A stretch of 64,000 bases of DNA from Paenibacillus cremeus (GTDB lineage: Bacteria > Bacillota > Bacilli > Paenibacillales > NBRC-103111): the NCBI RefSeq assembly GCF_007786445.1, contig NZ_VNJI01000001.1, forward strand, positions 186,001-250,000, written 5' to 3'. Shown piece by piece: positions 44,155 to 52,826 of the stretch. A program made the translations under genes and the position numbers. The first letter of the stretch is position 1. Each line of letters opens with the position of its first letter. The notes beneath the pieces are model-generated. The model was not told the DNA's origin, made no database searches, and saw only the letters and a program-made list of their open reading frames with translations.

Positions 44155-45534
44155 ATGAGCATGGAACAACAAGCTGCTGCGGCAGCGCCTTTTCAGACGG
44201 TGAGGGAGGCGGTCGACTGGGTCGTCCGCTTCATCCCGCTCGTCGGAATTAAGCCGGGCTTGGAGCGCATGGAGAAGCTGATGGAGCTGCTGGGCAACCC
44301 GCATCGGCGTTTAAAGTTCATCCATGTGGCCGGTACGAACGGTAAGGGTTCGGTTTGCGCCTACTTGACGGAAGTCATCAAGCAGGCCGGCTATGATGTG
44401 GGGACGTTCACGTCCCCTTACATCGAGAAGTACAACGAGCGCATTCGGCTCAACGGGCAGAACATCCCGGACGAAGACCTGCTGCAAGTGATCAACAAAG
44501 TGAAGCCGCTAGTGGATGAAGTGGTCGAGGAATTCGGCCAGCCTTCGATGTTCGAGATTTCGACGGTGATCGCCATCGAATATTTTGCCCGTGTCGCTTA
44601 TCCGGATTTTGTCGTCTGGGAGACGGGGATGGGGGGACGTCTGGACTCCACCAATGTGGTGACTCCGATCGTTTCCGTCATTACGAATATCGGCCATGAC
44701 CACATGGATATTCTGGGCGATACGCTCGAGAAGGTAGCCGCTGAGAAAGCGGGGATCATCAAAGCGGGCGTTCCTGTCGTCAGTGCGGTGGAGCAGCCGG
44801 AGGTCATCGACGTCATTGAGCGAACGGCGAAAGCCAAGAACAGTACGCTGTATTTGCTGGGCCGGGAATTCCGTTATGATATGCGCGTAACCAAAGAAGA
44901 CGAACAGACATTTGATTTCAGCGGGCTGTTCCGCAACATTCCCGAGATGACGATCTCGCTGAACGGCTCCCACCAGCCGAAGAATGCCGCTGTGGCGCTC
45001 ATGACGCTGGAGGTGCTGCGCCAGTATTACGCCTTCATCGCAGAGGACGAGGACTTGTACCGTGCGATGCGTGCGGCTGCGTGGCCGGGACGCCTGGAGA
45101 TGGTTTCGCGGTCTCCGCGGATCTTGATCGACGGCGCGCATAACCCGGAAGGGGCAGCAGTGCTGGCGGAATCGCTAAAAAGCACGTATTCATACAAAAA
45201 ACTCCATTTAATGATGGGAATGCTGGCGAATAAGAATCATACGAGTTATTTCAGGCATATACTACCAATAGTGGATACTCTCATCGTTACCGAGCCGGAT
45301 TGGTTTAAAAAAGCGGCTGCTGCGGACCTTGCTGATCTCGCTCATACACTGCTCGAGGAAATCGGCCGGCGTGACGTGAATGTCATTGTGGAGCCGAACT
45401 GGAAAGAGGCGCTGGAGCTCGTGAAGCGTTCCACTTCACCGGATGACCTGGCTGTCGTAACCGGCACGTTATATTTAATAGGGGATGTACGTTCCCGGAT
45501 CAACCATCAATCCGATTCTGAAAAAGGCTGGTGA
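44155..45534 (+). CDS. folC: Folylpolyglutamate synthase / dihydrofolate synthase
   Basis: A 459-residue Mur-ligase-superfamily enzyme that adds glutamate to dihydropteroate and folates. The P-loop is VAGTNGKGSVCAYL; ETGMGGRLDSTN, NIGHDHMDILG and ILIDGAHNPEG are typical. It begins with an Ala/Gln-rich stretch (MEQQAAAAAPFQT). Linked to valS as in B. subtilis, and therefore under the valine T-box. murC follows after only 7 bases. Confidence 0.95.
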   Translation: MSMEQQAAAAAPFQTVREAVDWVVRFIPLVGIKPGLERMEKLMELLGNPHRRLKFIHVAGTNGKGSVCAYLTEVIKQAGYDVGTFTSPYIEKYNERIRLNGQNIPDEDLLQVINKVKPLVDEVVEEFGQPSMFEISTVIAIEYFARVAYPDFVVWETGMGGRLDSTNVVTPIVSVITNIGHDHMDILGDTLEKVAAEKAGIIKAGVPVVSAVEQPEVIDVIERTAKAKNSTLYLLGREFRYDMRVTKEDEQTFDFSGLFRNIPEMTISLNGSHQPKNAAVALMTLEVLRQYYAFIAEDEDLYRAMRAAAWPGRLEMVSRSPRILIDGAHNPEGAAVLAESLKSTYSYKKLHLMMGMLANKNHTSYFRHILPIVDTLIVTEPDWFKKAAAADLADLAHTLLEEIGRRDVNVIVEPNWKEALELVKRSTSPDDLAVVTGTLYLIGDVRSRINHQSDSEKGW

Positions 45535-45541
45535 AACGAGC

Positions 45542-46924
45542 GTGAATACATCGGAGCACATCCATTTTATCGGCATCGGCGGATATGGCATGAGTGCGAT
45601 CGCCAAGGTGATGCTGGAAATGGGCTACCAAGTTTCGGGATCCGATTTGGCGCAGCAGGAGCTGACTGAAAAGCTGGCGGCCAAGGGAGCACAAGTGTAT
45701 ATAGGGCACAAAGCGCAAAATGTGGATGGAGCGGATATCGTCGTTTATTCTACCGCTATCTCCAAAGATGATGTGGAAATGAAGGCGGCGAAGGAGCTTA
45801 ACATTCCAATCCTGCACCGGTCGCAAATGCTGGCCAGACTGATGAATCAGAAGAAGGGCATTGCCGTAGCCGGCGCGCATGGCAAGACGACGACGTCTTC
45901 CATGATTGCGCTCGTGCTGGAAAGCTGCGGTCAGGACCCAACCTTCATCATCGGCGGCGAGATTATGAACGTGGGCAGCAACGCCAAAGCAGGGAAAGGC
46001 GACTGGGTCGTAGCGGAAGCGGACGAAAGCGACGGCTCGTTCCTGCAGTATCACCCGACCCTTTCCTTGGTGAATAATATTGAAGCGGATCATCTCGAAA
46101 ACTACGACGGAAACTTTGAAAATTTGAAAAAAGCGTACGCGCAGTTTCTGAGCCAAGTGAAGGAAGATGGCAAGGCCATCGTATGCAAGGATGACGCCTA
46201 CCTGCAGGAAATGATTCCGCAGATCAAGAGCGAGGTCATTACGTACGGGATCGAGTCGGATGCCGATTACATTGCTCAGGCGATCGAGCTAGGCGACCGG
46301 AAAGTAGCGTTCGAGGTCGTGCACAAAGGTGCCGTTCTGGGTGCGATTCATTTGTCCGTGCCGGGTAGACACAACGTGTTCAATGCCCTGGCGACGCTGA
46401 TCACCTGTATGGAAGCGGGACTAACGTTTGACCAGGTGGCGGAGGCGATCACCGATTTCCGCGGAGCCAAGCGGCGCTTCCAAGTGTTGGGCGAAGTGGA
46501 CGACATTCTCGTAATCGACGATTATGCGCATCATCCGACCGAGATTGAAGCGACGATTCAAGCAGCGAAAGCTACGGGCAAGCGCATCGTTGCGGTGTTC
46601 CAGCCACAGCGGTATACGCGGACGTACTTCTTGTTCGAGCAGTTCAGCAAGGCGTTCCCGGATGCGGATGAGGTGATCATCACCGACATTTATTCGCCGG
46701 CCGGGGAGAAGCAGATCGAGGGCATCAGCTCAGCGAAGCTGGTGGAGCTGATTCGCCAGAACAGCAACTCGAACGTGCAGTATATTCCGACGAAGGAGCA
46801 AGTGCAGGAATATTTGCTCGGCTCGGTGCACTCGGGCGATCTCGTGCTCACAATGGGCGCGGGCGACATCTGGAAGGCCGCCGACGGGCTGGCAAAGTGC
46901 TTAATTGCGCTCAGCAAGAAATAA
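45542..46924 (+). CDS. murC: UDP-N-acetylmuramate-L-alanine ligase
   Basis: A 460-residue Mur ligase. N-terminal HFIGIGGYGMSAIAKVM binds UDP, AGAHGKTTTSSM is the ATP loop, ADESDGSFL and DDYAHHPTEIEAT are the MurC signatures. It adds L-alanine to UDP-MurNAc in the cytoplasm. The start is GTG 45542; the frame is open to ATG 45485, inside folC, but those residues are not MurC-like. In B. subtilis murC lies elsewhere; here it joins valS-folC, placing it downstream of the valine T-box. Confidence 0.95.
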   Translation: MNTSEHIHFIGIGGYGMSAIAKVMLEMGYQVSGSDLAQQELTEKLAAKGAQVYIGHKAQNVDGADIVVYSTAISKDDVEMKAAKELNIPILHRSQMLARLMNQKKGIAVAGAHGKTTTSSMIALVLESCGQDPTFIIGGEIMNVGSNAKAGKGDWVVAEADESDGSFLQYHPTLSLVNNIEADHLENYDGNFENLKKAYAQFLSQVKEDGKAIVCKDDAYLQEMIPQIKSEVITYGIESDADYIAQAIELGDRKVAFEVVHKGAVLGAIHLSVPGRHNVFNALATLITCMEAGLTFDQVAEAITDFRGAKRRFQVLGEVDDILVIDDYAHHPTEIEATIQAAKATGKRIVAVFQPQRYTRTYFLFEQFSKAFPDADEVIITDIYSPAGEKQIEGISSAKLVELIRQNSNSNVQYIPTKEQVQEYLLGSVHSGDLVLTMGAGDIWKAADGLAKCLIALSKK

Positions 46925-46930
46925 GACAAC

Positions 46931-46986
46931 AAGCCTCCGAATTCCACAGAGCAATGTAGCTCAAGTGGAATCCGGAGGCTTTTTTG
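46931..46986 (+). terminator. Strong terminator after murC
   Basis: AAGCCTCCG-A-ATTCCAC / GTGGAAT-CCGGAGGCTT long stem followed by TTTTT; ends the valS-folC-murC transcript. Confidence 0.93.
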
Positions 46987-47309
46987 GTGTTTGGCTTAAA
47001 TAATGCAGCATATATGGTGTTGGGTTTCGGGGGCAAGAGTTCGATCATATGATTTCTAGGATATTTAATTATTTTTTAGTTATAGGCATAATTTCGACCT
47101 GAGTGATAGGGATAGTACCTAAAAGGGACAAAAAAATAGACAATAGACTGCCATATTTTACATTACCGATGCAAGATTCTCAATACAGCTTCCCCTGCAA
47201 TCATACAAATTTCAACCTCCAATCGAAGGATCGTCACCTCGGCAAGGAAGCTCCAATCCCTTACGATAAACTTGTAAAACGATTACAAGAAACGAGAGGG
47301 GTATGGAGC
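46987..47309. other. AT-rich gap before the decayed ABC-transporter gene
   Basis: About 320 bases without a real gene. Only a CATAAT at 47088 and AT-rich runs suggest a former promoter; a frame open from about 47103 is not protein-like before 47310. Confidence 0.5.
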
Positions 47310-48215
47310 ATGAGTTTGCTTAAACGATGGGCAACGGCAGGTGCAGCGGTAGTGCTGGCGGCGGCGATGACGGCATGCAGCAGCGGAGGGACGACTACGG
47401 CAAGCACGGGGACGAAGGCGGGCGGAGACGCCAAAACGGAAACGGCGAAGCCCGTAGAGTTGACCGTTTGGTCGCTGGGGACGAATGGGTATGAGAAGCT
47501 GGCGGAGGAATACAAGGCGATTAAGCCGAACGTGACCATTAAAATTCAAAACACGTCTGACCAGACCGCTCATCACAACAATATGTTGACAGCGCTTTCT
47601 GCGGGGAAAGGTGCACCGGACATTTTCATGGTGGAGATCGCGTTCCTGGAGAAATTCATGGAGGCGAAGGACAAGTTCAATAACTTGAATGATCTGGGCG
47701 CGGGCAGCATCAAGGGCAATTATTTGGATTGGAAATGGAAGCAGGCTTCCTCGGCCGACGGCTGTGTACTACCGTACCGACCTGCTGGATCAAGCGGGTA
47801 TTCCAAGCAAGCCGGAGGATTTCGCCAAAGAGATTGCTACCTGGGATAAATTCGCTCAAACTGCGGTTAAGTACAAGCAAAAGACGGGCAAACCGTTCGT
47901 CGATATGCCGGACCTGGTTTTTAACGGTGTGCGGGATCAAGGCAATGATATTTACTACAACGACAAAGATGAGTTCATCGGCGACAAAAACGCGCAGGTG
48001 AAGAAGGCTTACGACTTTACGGTGAAAGGCATTAAAGATGGCTGGGTTGGCAAAAACGCGCTGTGGACGCCGGAATGGGCGAAGGATACGAACAGCGGCG
48101 GGTTTGCGGTCATGCTGGCTCCAGCATGGATGAATGGCGTGATCAAAGGCAATGCCAAGGATACGGCTGGGAAATGGATGATTACACAAATGCCGGAGGG
48201 CGCGGGGAACGCTGT
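47310..48215 (+). pseudogene. Broken extracellular solute-binding lipoprotein gene (sugar ABC transporter)
   Basis: The start is healthy: AGAGGGG site, ATG 47310, lipoprotein signal with lipobox AMTAC, then LTVWSLGTNGYEKLAEEY and GKGAPDIFMVEIAF, typical of family 1 sugar-binding proteins. After LDWKWKQASSADG (near 47765) the match jumps to another frame as PTAVYYRTDLLDQAG and runs through NSGGFAVMLAPAWMNG to MPEGAGNA, where it stops. A deletion of roughly a dozen codons with a frameshift, and loss of the C-terminal half, fit the data. No permease genes remain nearby. The residual frame ends at 48264. Loss of function is inference from these breaks. Confidence 0.85.
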
Positions 48216-48637
48216 GCGGCACCTTGGAAGAAGCGGAGCTGCTGCTGAGAGGCAAGTTGAGTGAGTCGGTAGATCGGCTGGCCGGTGCCTCCTCCCGAGA
48301 GGAAGATAGCCGGTCGATCAGCAAAGCGATGGAGTATATGGACGAGCGGTTCCATCACGATCTGGGGATTGACGAAATTGCCGAGTTTATCGGGCTCAGC
48401 TGCAGCCATTTTTGTGTGCTGTTCCGGAAAGAAAGCGGCATGACGTTCCTCGAATATTTGACGAAGCTGCGTATCGAGCGCGCCTGCTCCATTTTGCGTA
48501 ATACGGAGGTCAAGGTGTATCAGGTTGCGCCGCTGGTCGGGTATCAGGATGCCAAATATTTTACCCAAGTGTTCCGCAAAATGATGGGCATGACGCCTTC
48601 GGAATACCGGATCGCCGAGCAAGCCGGATCGGAGTAA
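48216..48637 (+). pseudogene. C-terminal remnant of an AraC-type (YesN-like) regulator
   Basis: The frame TLEEAELLLRGKLSESVD ... leads into a complete AraC DNA-binding domain: LGIDEIAEFIGLSCSHFCVLF and VYQVAPLVGYQDAKYFTQVF, ending MTPSEYRIAEQAGSE. Its N-terminal receiver or sensory part is missing; instead it fuses in another frame to the solute-binding-protein remnant. A TTG at 48224 could start a 137-residue product but has no ribosome site. In related genomes such regulators sit beside sugar ABC genes, so the locus looks like the collapsed remains of one. Confidence 0.8.
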
Positions 48638-48719
48638 GAGTTCACGGTGCTTGTTCTATTTTTTTTCTAACTCTCATAGTCTAGTAATACGAAAAAAGGG
48701 ACAAGGGAGAGTTGAATCA

Positions 48720-50105
48720 ATGAACAAGGCCAAAATGACATTTCGCTTCGACCAGGAGCAAAGGCAAACCGGAAACCGCGGGGGGCGGCAGGAGCCGAAG
48801 CTGGAGGCCAAGGTGATCCCGCTGCATTCGGAAGAATACAGTGTAGTAGAAGAGACGACGCGGGAGGAAACGATAGCCCCGGCACTCCGAGGTACCGAGG
48901 GAGGAAAACCGGCGGCGCCCGAGCCGAAGTTCATAGATGCGCAGCAGCTTAATCAATACACGACCGACTTTGGCGGCTGGCAGAGCTCCTTTGACGCCGA
49001 GACGCAGCGGATCGAGAGCATCATCCGGGCCTCCGGCGGCGCGACGGTCAATCCCGAAACCGGCTACGTGGAGCCGAAGCAGGAGCAGGAGCGGGAGCCT
49101 GAGCCCAGACCGGAGGAGGAGATGCGCGACCATCGCTGGTATTCCCCGCAGGAAACCGCCTATTACTCGAAAAATCCGGGCGGCGGCTCCTGGCTGAAAA
49201 TTACAACCTCTGTGGCTGGTGCGGTGATCACAGGGGTGGCGTTCGGATTTTTGGTGCTGTCGATGTTCTCCGGAGGCGACGAAGAAGCAAAGGTGAAGCC
49301 GGTGGATGCGGGTACGGCAACGAAACAGGTTCAAGGGGCGGTCAAGCCTGGGGACGCTACAGGGCAAACCACCGGTAAGTCGACGGATACAGCAGTAAAA
49401 CCGGGGGATAAGGCGGCGGCTGGTGATCCGGCTTCGGCATCAGCTGCTCAGACCGCGTCTGCGACGACCGGGGTGGCTGTGAGCCTGCCGGCTCGTTCCT
49501 ATACGTTTTTGCAGGGCGGCGTGTTCAGCTCAGCGCAGGGTGCGGATACGGCAGCGGCGGACTTTAAGAAAAAAGGACTGGCAGCGGCCGCCGATGCTGG
49601 CGATAAATTTCCCGTCTACGTCGGGATGGGGATGAACCGCGATGAAGCACTCGGACTCAGCGCACAGTTCCAGCAGAAGAAAATCGACGTGCTCGTCAAG
49701 CCGTTTGATATTCCAGCCGTCAGCAAAATCAAGTGGAACGGCAAGCAGGCCGATTTGTTCCAAAGCTACATCACACAAGGCGACAAGCTGATTACGCTCA
49801 TCACAGCGCAAACCATCACGCATTTGGGCGACGCTAAGCCGGCGCCGATCGATGAGTCGGCCCTGCAGGCGATCAAGACAGCCCATCAGGCCTGGTCCGG
49901 CTCTTCCACCGCCGTTAGCGACGGTCTGGGCGAGGCAGGAAAGGCGTCGCTGCCCAAAATGAACAGCGCGCTCAACACCGCCGTCCTATCGCTGGACGAG
50001 TATAAGAAGAGCCCATCGGCGGCCTACCTGTGGCAGGCACAGGGCGCGCTGATGCAGTATATTGTAGCGGAAAAAGAGCTGCTGAAGGCGACAGCTGTGC
50101 AGTAA
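48720..50105 (+). CDS. SpoIIB-like membrane protein with SPOR domain
   Basis: A 461-residue protein. The cytoplasmic N-terminus (~155 residues) is charged and disordered-looking (KVIPLHSEEYSVVEE). One transmembrane helix lies near residues 162-182 (VAGAVITGVAFGFLVLSMF). The outside part has an Ala/Lys/Thr linker and then a SPOR domain (SYTFLQGGVFSSAQGAD ... FPVYVGMG), which binds denuded septal peptidoglycan. A helical tail of ~120 residues follows. Position between folC and maf is that of spoIIB in B. subtilis, a septal protein for engulfment. The start is ATG 48720. Confidence 0.8.
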   Translation: MNKAKMTFRFDQEQRQTGNRGGRQEPKLEAKVIPLHSEEYSVVEETTREETIAPALRGTEGGKPAAPEPKFIDAQQLNQYTTDFGGWQSSFDAETQRIESIIRASGGATVNPETGYVEPKQEQEREPEPRPEEEMRDHRWYSPQETAYYSKNPGGGSWLKITTSVAGAVITGVAFGFLVLSMFSGGDEEAKVKPVDAGTATKQVQGAVKPGDATGQTTGKSTDTAVKPGDKAAAGDPASASAAQTASATTGVAVSLPARSYTFLQGGVFSSAQGADTAAADFKKKGLAAAADAGDKFPVYVGMGMNRDEALGLSAQFQQKKIDVLVKPFDIPAVSKIKWNGKQADLFQSYITQGDKLITLITAQTITHLGDAKPAPIDESALQAIKTAHQAWSGSSTAVSDGLGEAGKASLPKMNSALNTAVLSLDEYKKSPSAAYLWQAQGALMQYIVAEKELLKATAVQ

Positions 50106-50130
50106 GGACAGCGGGCCGCTAGAAGCGGAA

Positions 50131-50172
50131 AGAAGCCAATCCTCGTAGGCAGAGGGTTGGCTTCTTTTTTGT
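50131..50172 (+). terminator. Terminator after the SPOR-domain gene
   Basis: AGAAGCCAA-T-CCTC / GAGG-G-TTGGCTTCT stem then TTTTT. Confidence 0.9.
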
Positions 50173-50194
50173 ATTGGATACGGGTTTATACTCT

Positions 50195-50329
50195 ATTAGC
50201 TGCTTTTGGAGCAACTAATCGAGCGTTCCGACATATGCGCTTACGATAAGTTGGGATAAGTGCCGTAAAAGCAGCTATTCGAGATGGTAGCCTTATTTCG
50301 CTGCAATAAGTGCTTCAAAAGCATTTATT
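50195..50329. repeat. Cluster of ~25-bp palindromes
   Basis: ATTAG-C-TGCT...AGCA-A-CTAAT (50195-50219), a degenerate copy ATAAGTGC...GCAGCTAT (50256-50279) and AATAAGTGCTT-CAA-AAGCATTTATT (50305-50329, short form AAGCA-TTTATT arm). They share a TGCTTTT/AAAGCA core. They look like members of an interspersed repeat family; no gene is present in this 178-base gap. Confidence 0.6.
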
Positions 50330-50349
50330 GCGACAGCGGACGGCGAACT

Positions 50350-51648
50350 TTACTTCTTCGGATTCGCCGCTAAATATCGATCCAGCAGCGCGGTGGCTTC
50401 GGCGCGGGTGATCGAGCGCTCTGGCATATACTGATTTGCCGTCATGCCGTTCACCCAGCCCGCCTGCGTCAGTGCCGCAACGGCTCCTGCCGCCCAATAG
50501 CTTGGCGGCACATCCTTGAACGGCTGCCGCAGCGTCCCTTCCAGCGCCGGCCCCGCCAGCCGCTGGAACATCGCGGCCACCTCCGCCCGGGTCACCGGGC
50601 GGTCGGGCCGCAGCGTGCCGTCGGGGTAGCCCTCCAGCACGCCGGCCTTCACCGCCTTGTCCAAGGCGGTGAAGGCCCAAGACCCCGCGTTCGCGTCGCG
50701 GAACGCGGCAGCCCCGGCGGCGCCCGCGCCGGCAGAGGCGGGCTCGCACCCGCCACCGCCGGCAGCGCCGCTGCCGTACACCGCGCCGGCGACCGTGCCG
50801 CCGGCGGCAGAGCAGCTCCCTGCCTGCGCCTTCGACAGGTCGAAAACCCTACCCAGCAGCGTCACCCATTCCGCGCGTGTCAAAGCCCGGTTCGGCTCGA
50901 AGCTTCGGCCGACGCCGTCAACAATCCCCTGCGCTTTGAGCCGCAGGATCGCTTCACGGGCCCAGTGTCCCAGCGTGTCCGGGAACACGACATTCGACGT
51001 CGGCAGGTACGCCTCGATGCCGCGGGCGATCCCCTGCGCCATCGTCTGGCGCATGGTAGAATCCGCGAGCAGCGCCGCATCCGCTTGATTGGACAAGAAC
51101 GCCGTCTCAACAAGGATGCTCGGAATCTGGCCCATTCGCACGACATAGACGGCGCTTTCCACGAGCCCGCGGTTCGTCAGGCCGGTCGTGCCCACGAACG
51201 AATCCAGCACGTCTTGCGCGAGCGCCTTGCTCTGCGGGGTCAGCGCTCGCATGGCATCGCTCGCCGGGTAGCTCGATTGCGGGTAAGCGTCGTCATAATA
51301 CAGCACCATCGCACCGCGCGTGGTAGGGCTGCTGTATTCGTTGGCGTGGATGGAGACGAACAAATCCGCGTTTTGGGCGTTCGTGAAGGCGACCCGATCC
51401 GACAAGGAGACATATGTATCGGTAGTCCGCGACATCGCTACCTCATAGCCGTGCTGCACGAGGAGATCGCGAAGCCGGCCGGCAATATCCAAAGTAACTT
51501 CTTTTTCCTGTAGCTGATTTACGCCGATCGCACCGGAATCGGTTCCGCCATGACCGGCATCGACAACGATTTTCGCAGCCGAAGCGGGGCCAGGGGCAAT
51601 CAGCAGCCCAAGGGCCAGCAGACCGAGTCGCAAGAGAGGGCTCTTCAA
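50350..51648 (-). CDS. N-acetylmuramoyl-L-alanine amidase with three SLH domains
   Basis: A 432-residue secreted enzyme. Signal peptide (LLRLGLLALGLLIAPGPASA), Amidase_3 domain (about 26-215) with zinc ligands in VDAGHGGTDSGA, LQEKEVTLDI and FVSIHAN and the catalytic Glu in ILVETAFLSN. Three S-layer homology domains follow (PDTLGHWAREAILRL; NAGSWAFTALDKAV; PPSYWAAGAVAAL), which bind pyruvylated secondary wall polymer. A Gly/Ala-rich insert of ~38 residues sits between SLH1 and SLH2, in DNA that is up to 52 of 60 bases G/C. The start is TTG 51648, about 9 bases after AGGAG. Confidence 0.92.
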   Translation of the reverse strand: MKSPLLRLGLLALGLLIAPGPASAAKIVVDAGHGGTDSGAIGVNQLQEKEVTLDIAGRLRDLLVQHGYEVAMSRTTDTYVSLSDRVAFTNAQNADLFVSIHANEYSSPTTRGAMVLYYDDAYPQSSYPASDAMRALTPQSKALAQDVLDSFVGTTGLTNRGLVESAVYVVRMGQIPSILVETAFLSNQADAALLADSTMRQTMAQGIARGIEAYLPTSNVVFPDTLGHWAREAILRLKAQGIVDGVGRSFEPNRALTRAEWVTLLGRVFDLSKAQAGSCSAAGGTVAGAVYGSGAAGGGGCEPASAGAGAAGAAAFRDANAGSWAFTALDKAVKAGVLEGYPDGTLRPDRPVTRAEVAAMFQRLAGPALEGTLRQPFKDVPPSYWAAGAVAALTQAGWVNGMTANQYMPERSITRAEATALLDRYLAANPKK

Positions 51649-51792
51649 TCCGGTTCACTCCTTTCAAAATCCATTGTACAAGCTGATTTAGAGGTCTGTA
51701 AGCAGGTAACATATGCCATGCGCGGTAGTGGCTTTGACCGGTGTGCGCGAAGGGATGCGGGCTAGAAAGAGCAAGTGGCGGATTGCAAAATA

Positions 51793-51801
51793 TGGTATAC
51801 T
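51793..51801 (+). promoter_or_regulatory. Extended -10 promoter before the DUF4321 gene
   Basis: TGG-TATACT, 61 bases before the TTG start; no good -35. Confidence 0.5.
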
Positions 51802-51862
51802 AGGCTCGATACATAGTTTCATAAATTTGGATGTATTTTTAGCGAAAGAGGTATCCTACATC

Positions 51863-52105
51863 TTGAAAAAGAACACCTTCACACTCATCCTTATGCTGCT
51901 CATCGGACTGGTCGCGGGGACGCTCATCGGACAGCTGCTGTCGCCGGTTCCGGCCTTATCGTTTTTGGTCAAAGCCGTGGAGCTGTCCTGGCAGCCCAAA
52001 GCGGATCTGCTCGTAATCCGGTACGACTTGAATCTGCATATCAAATTGAACTTAATCGGCATACTCGGGCTGGCAGCGGGCTTCTGGCTGTACCGCAGGC
52101 TGTAG
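51863..52105 (+). CDS. DUF4321 small membrane protein
   Basis: An 80-residue protein starting LKKNTFTLILMLLIGLVAGTLIG (shown in part), with two membrane helices flanking a short outside segment (LSWQPKADLLVIRYDL), and ending GFWLYRRL. This is the DUF4321 pattern of Clostridia and Paenibacillaceae, often beside maf-radC-mreB. The start is TTG 51863 with AAAGAGGT 11 bases upstream. Function unknown; the constant position suggests a cell-envelope role. Confidence 0.8.
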   Translation: MKKNTFTLILMLLIGLVAGTLIGQLLSPVPALSFLVKAVELSWQPKADLLVIRYDLNLHIKLNLIGILGLAAGFWLYRRL

Positions 52106-52159
52106 TTCCGGTTCTCTTACAAAAGCACGCTTAAAAACTTCGAATCGAGGTCGCGATTT

Positions 52160-52771
52160 ATGTCGATTATTGGCGCAAAAACACTCATTTTAGCTTCCTC
52201 CTCCCCGAGGCGGCAGGAGCTGATCCGGTCGCTCAAGCTGCCGTATACCATCCTGGCCAGCGACGTGGACGAAACGACAGAGCCGGGACTGACACCGGCA
52301 CAGATTGTGGAAGAACTTTCTAGTCGCAAAGCGCAGGCGGTCTACGAACGTTGTAAGGTAGAGGCTAGAGACGAATACAAAGGCGTCGTGATCGGCTCCG
52401 ATACGATCGTCGTGCTGGAGGGCGAGGTGCTCGGCAAGCCGGCGGATGAAGCGGATGCCTTTCGCATGCTGAAGGCCCTTCAGGGCAGAGCGCACGAAGT
52501 ATACAGCGGAGTTGCGCTGATCGATACAGAGACAGGCGGGCGATTGGTAGCTCACAGCACCACAGGCGTGGTGATGAAGCAGCTGGACGACGAGCAAATC
52601 CGGCGTTATATCGCGACGCGAGAGCCCATGGATAAAGCGGGCTCGTACGGGATTCAAGGACTCGGCGCGACGATCGTGGAGCGGCTTGAGGGCGATTATT
52701 TTACCGTGGTCGGCCTGCCGATGTCGCTCCTTAGCGAAATGTTGGGTTCGATGGGGATTGCTGTCTTTTAA
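52160..52771 (+). CDS. maf: Maf-family nucleoside triphosphate pyrophosphatase
   Basis: A 203-residue protein. The Maf signatures LASSSPRRQELI, SDVDET, GSDTIVVLEG and GKPADEADA are clear, as is DKAGSYGIQGLGA. Maf enzymes hydrolyse dTTP/UTP or modified nucleotides; in B. subtilis Maf overexpression delays septation. It lies 54 bases after the DUF4321 gene and before radC-mreBCD, its usual place. Confidence 0.96.
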   Translation: MSIIGAKTLILASSSPRRQELIRSLKLPYTILASDVDETTEPGLTPAQIVEELSSRKAQAVYERCKVEARDEYKGVVIGSDTIVVLEGEVLGKPADEADAFRMLKALQGRAHEVYSGVALIDTETGGRLVAHSTTGVVMKQLDDEQIRRYIATREPMDKAGSYGIQGLGATIVERLEGDYFTVVGLPMSLLSEMLGSMGIAVF

Positions 52772-52781
52772 AGTTGCGTCA

Positions 52782-52790
52782 TGCTATAAT
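52782..52790 (+). promoter_or_regulatory. Extended -10 promoter for radC
   Basis: TGC-TATAAT right after maf, 37 bases before radC; the -35 region (TGTCTT at 52762) is weak. Confidence 0.6.
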
Positions 52791-52826
52791 AAAGGTTCGT
52801 ACACCGACACAGAAAGAGGGGAATGC

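Noticed and set aside
41490-44162. 890-codon minus-strand open frame opposite valS
   Set aside because: Antisense shadow of valS; composition (His, Arg, Leu, Val) is typical of a GC-skewed complement, and valS is certain.
47103-47309. N-terminal extension of the solute-binding protein
   Set aside because: The ATG at 47310 has a good ribosome site and directly starts a lipoprotein signal; upstream codons are not protein-like.
50195-50329. CRISPR-like array
   Set aside because: Repeats are palindromic, unequal and lack uniform spacers; no cas genes are present.
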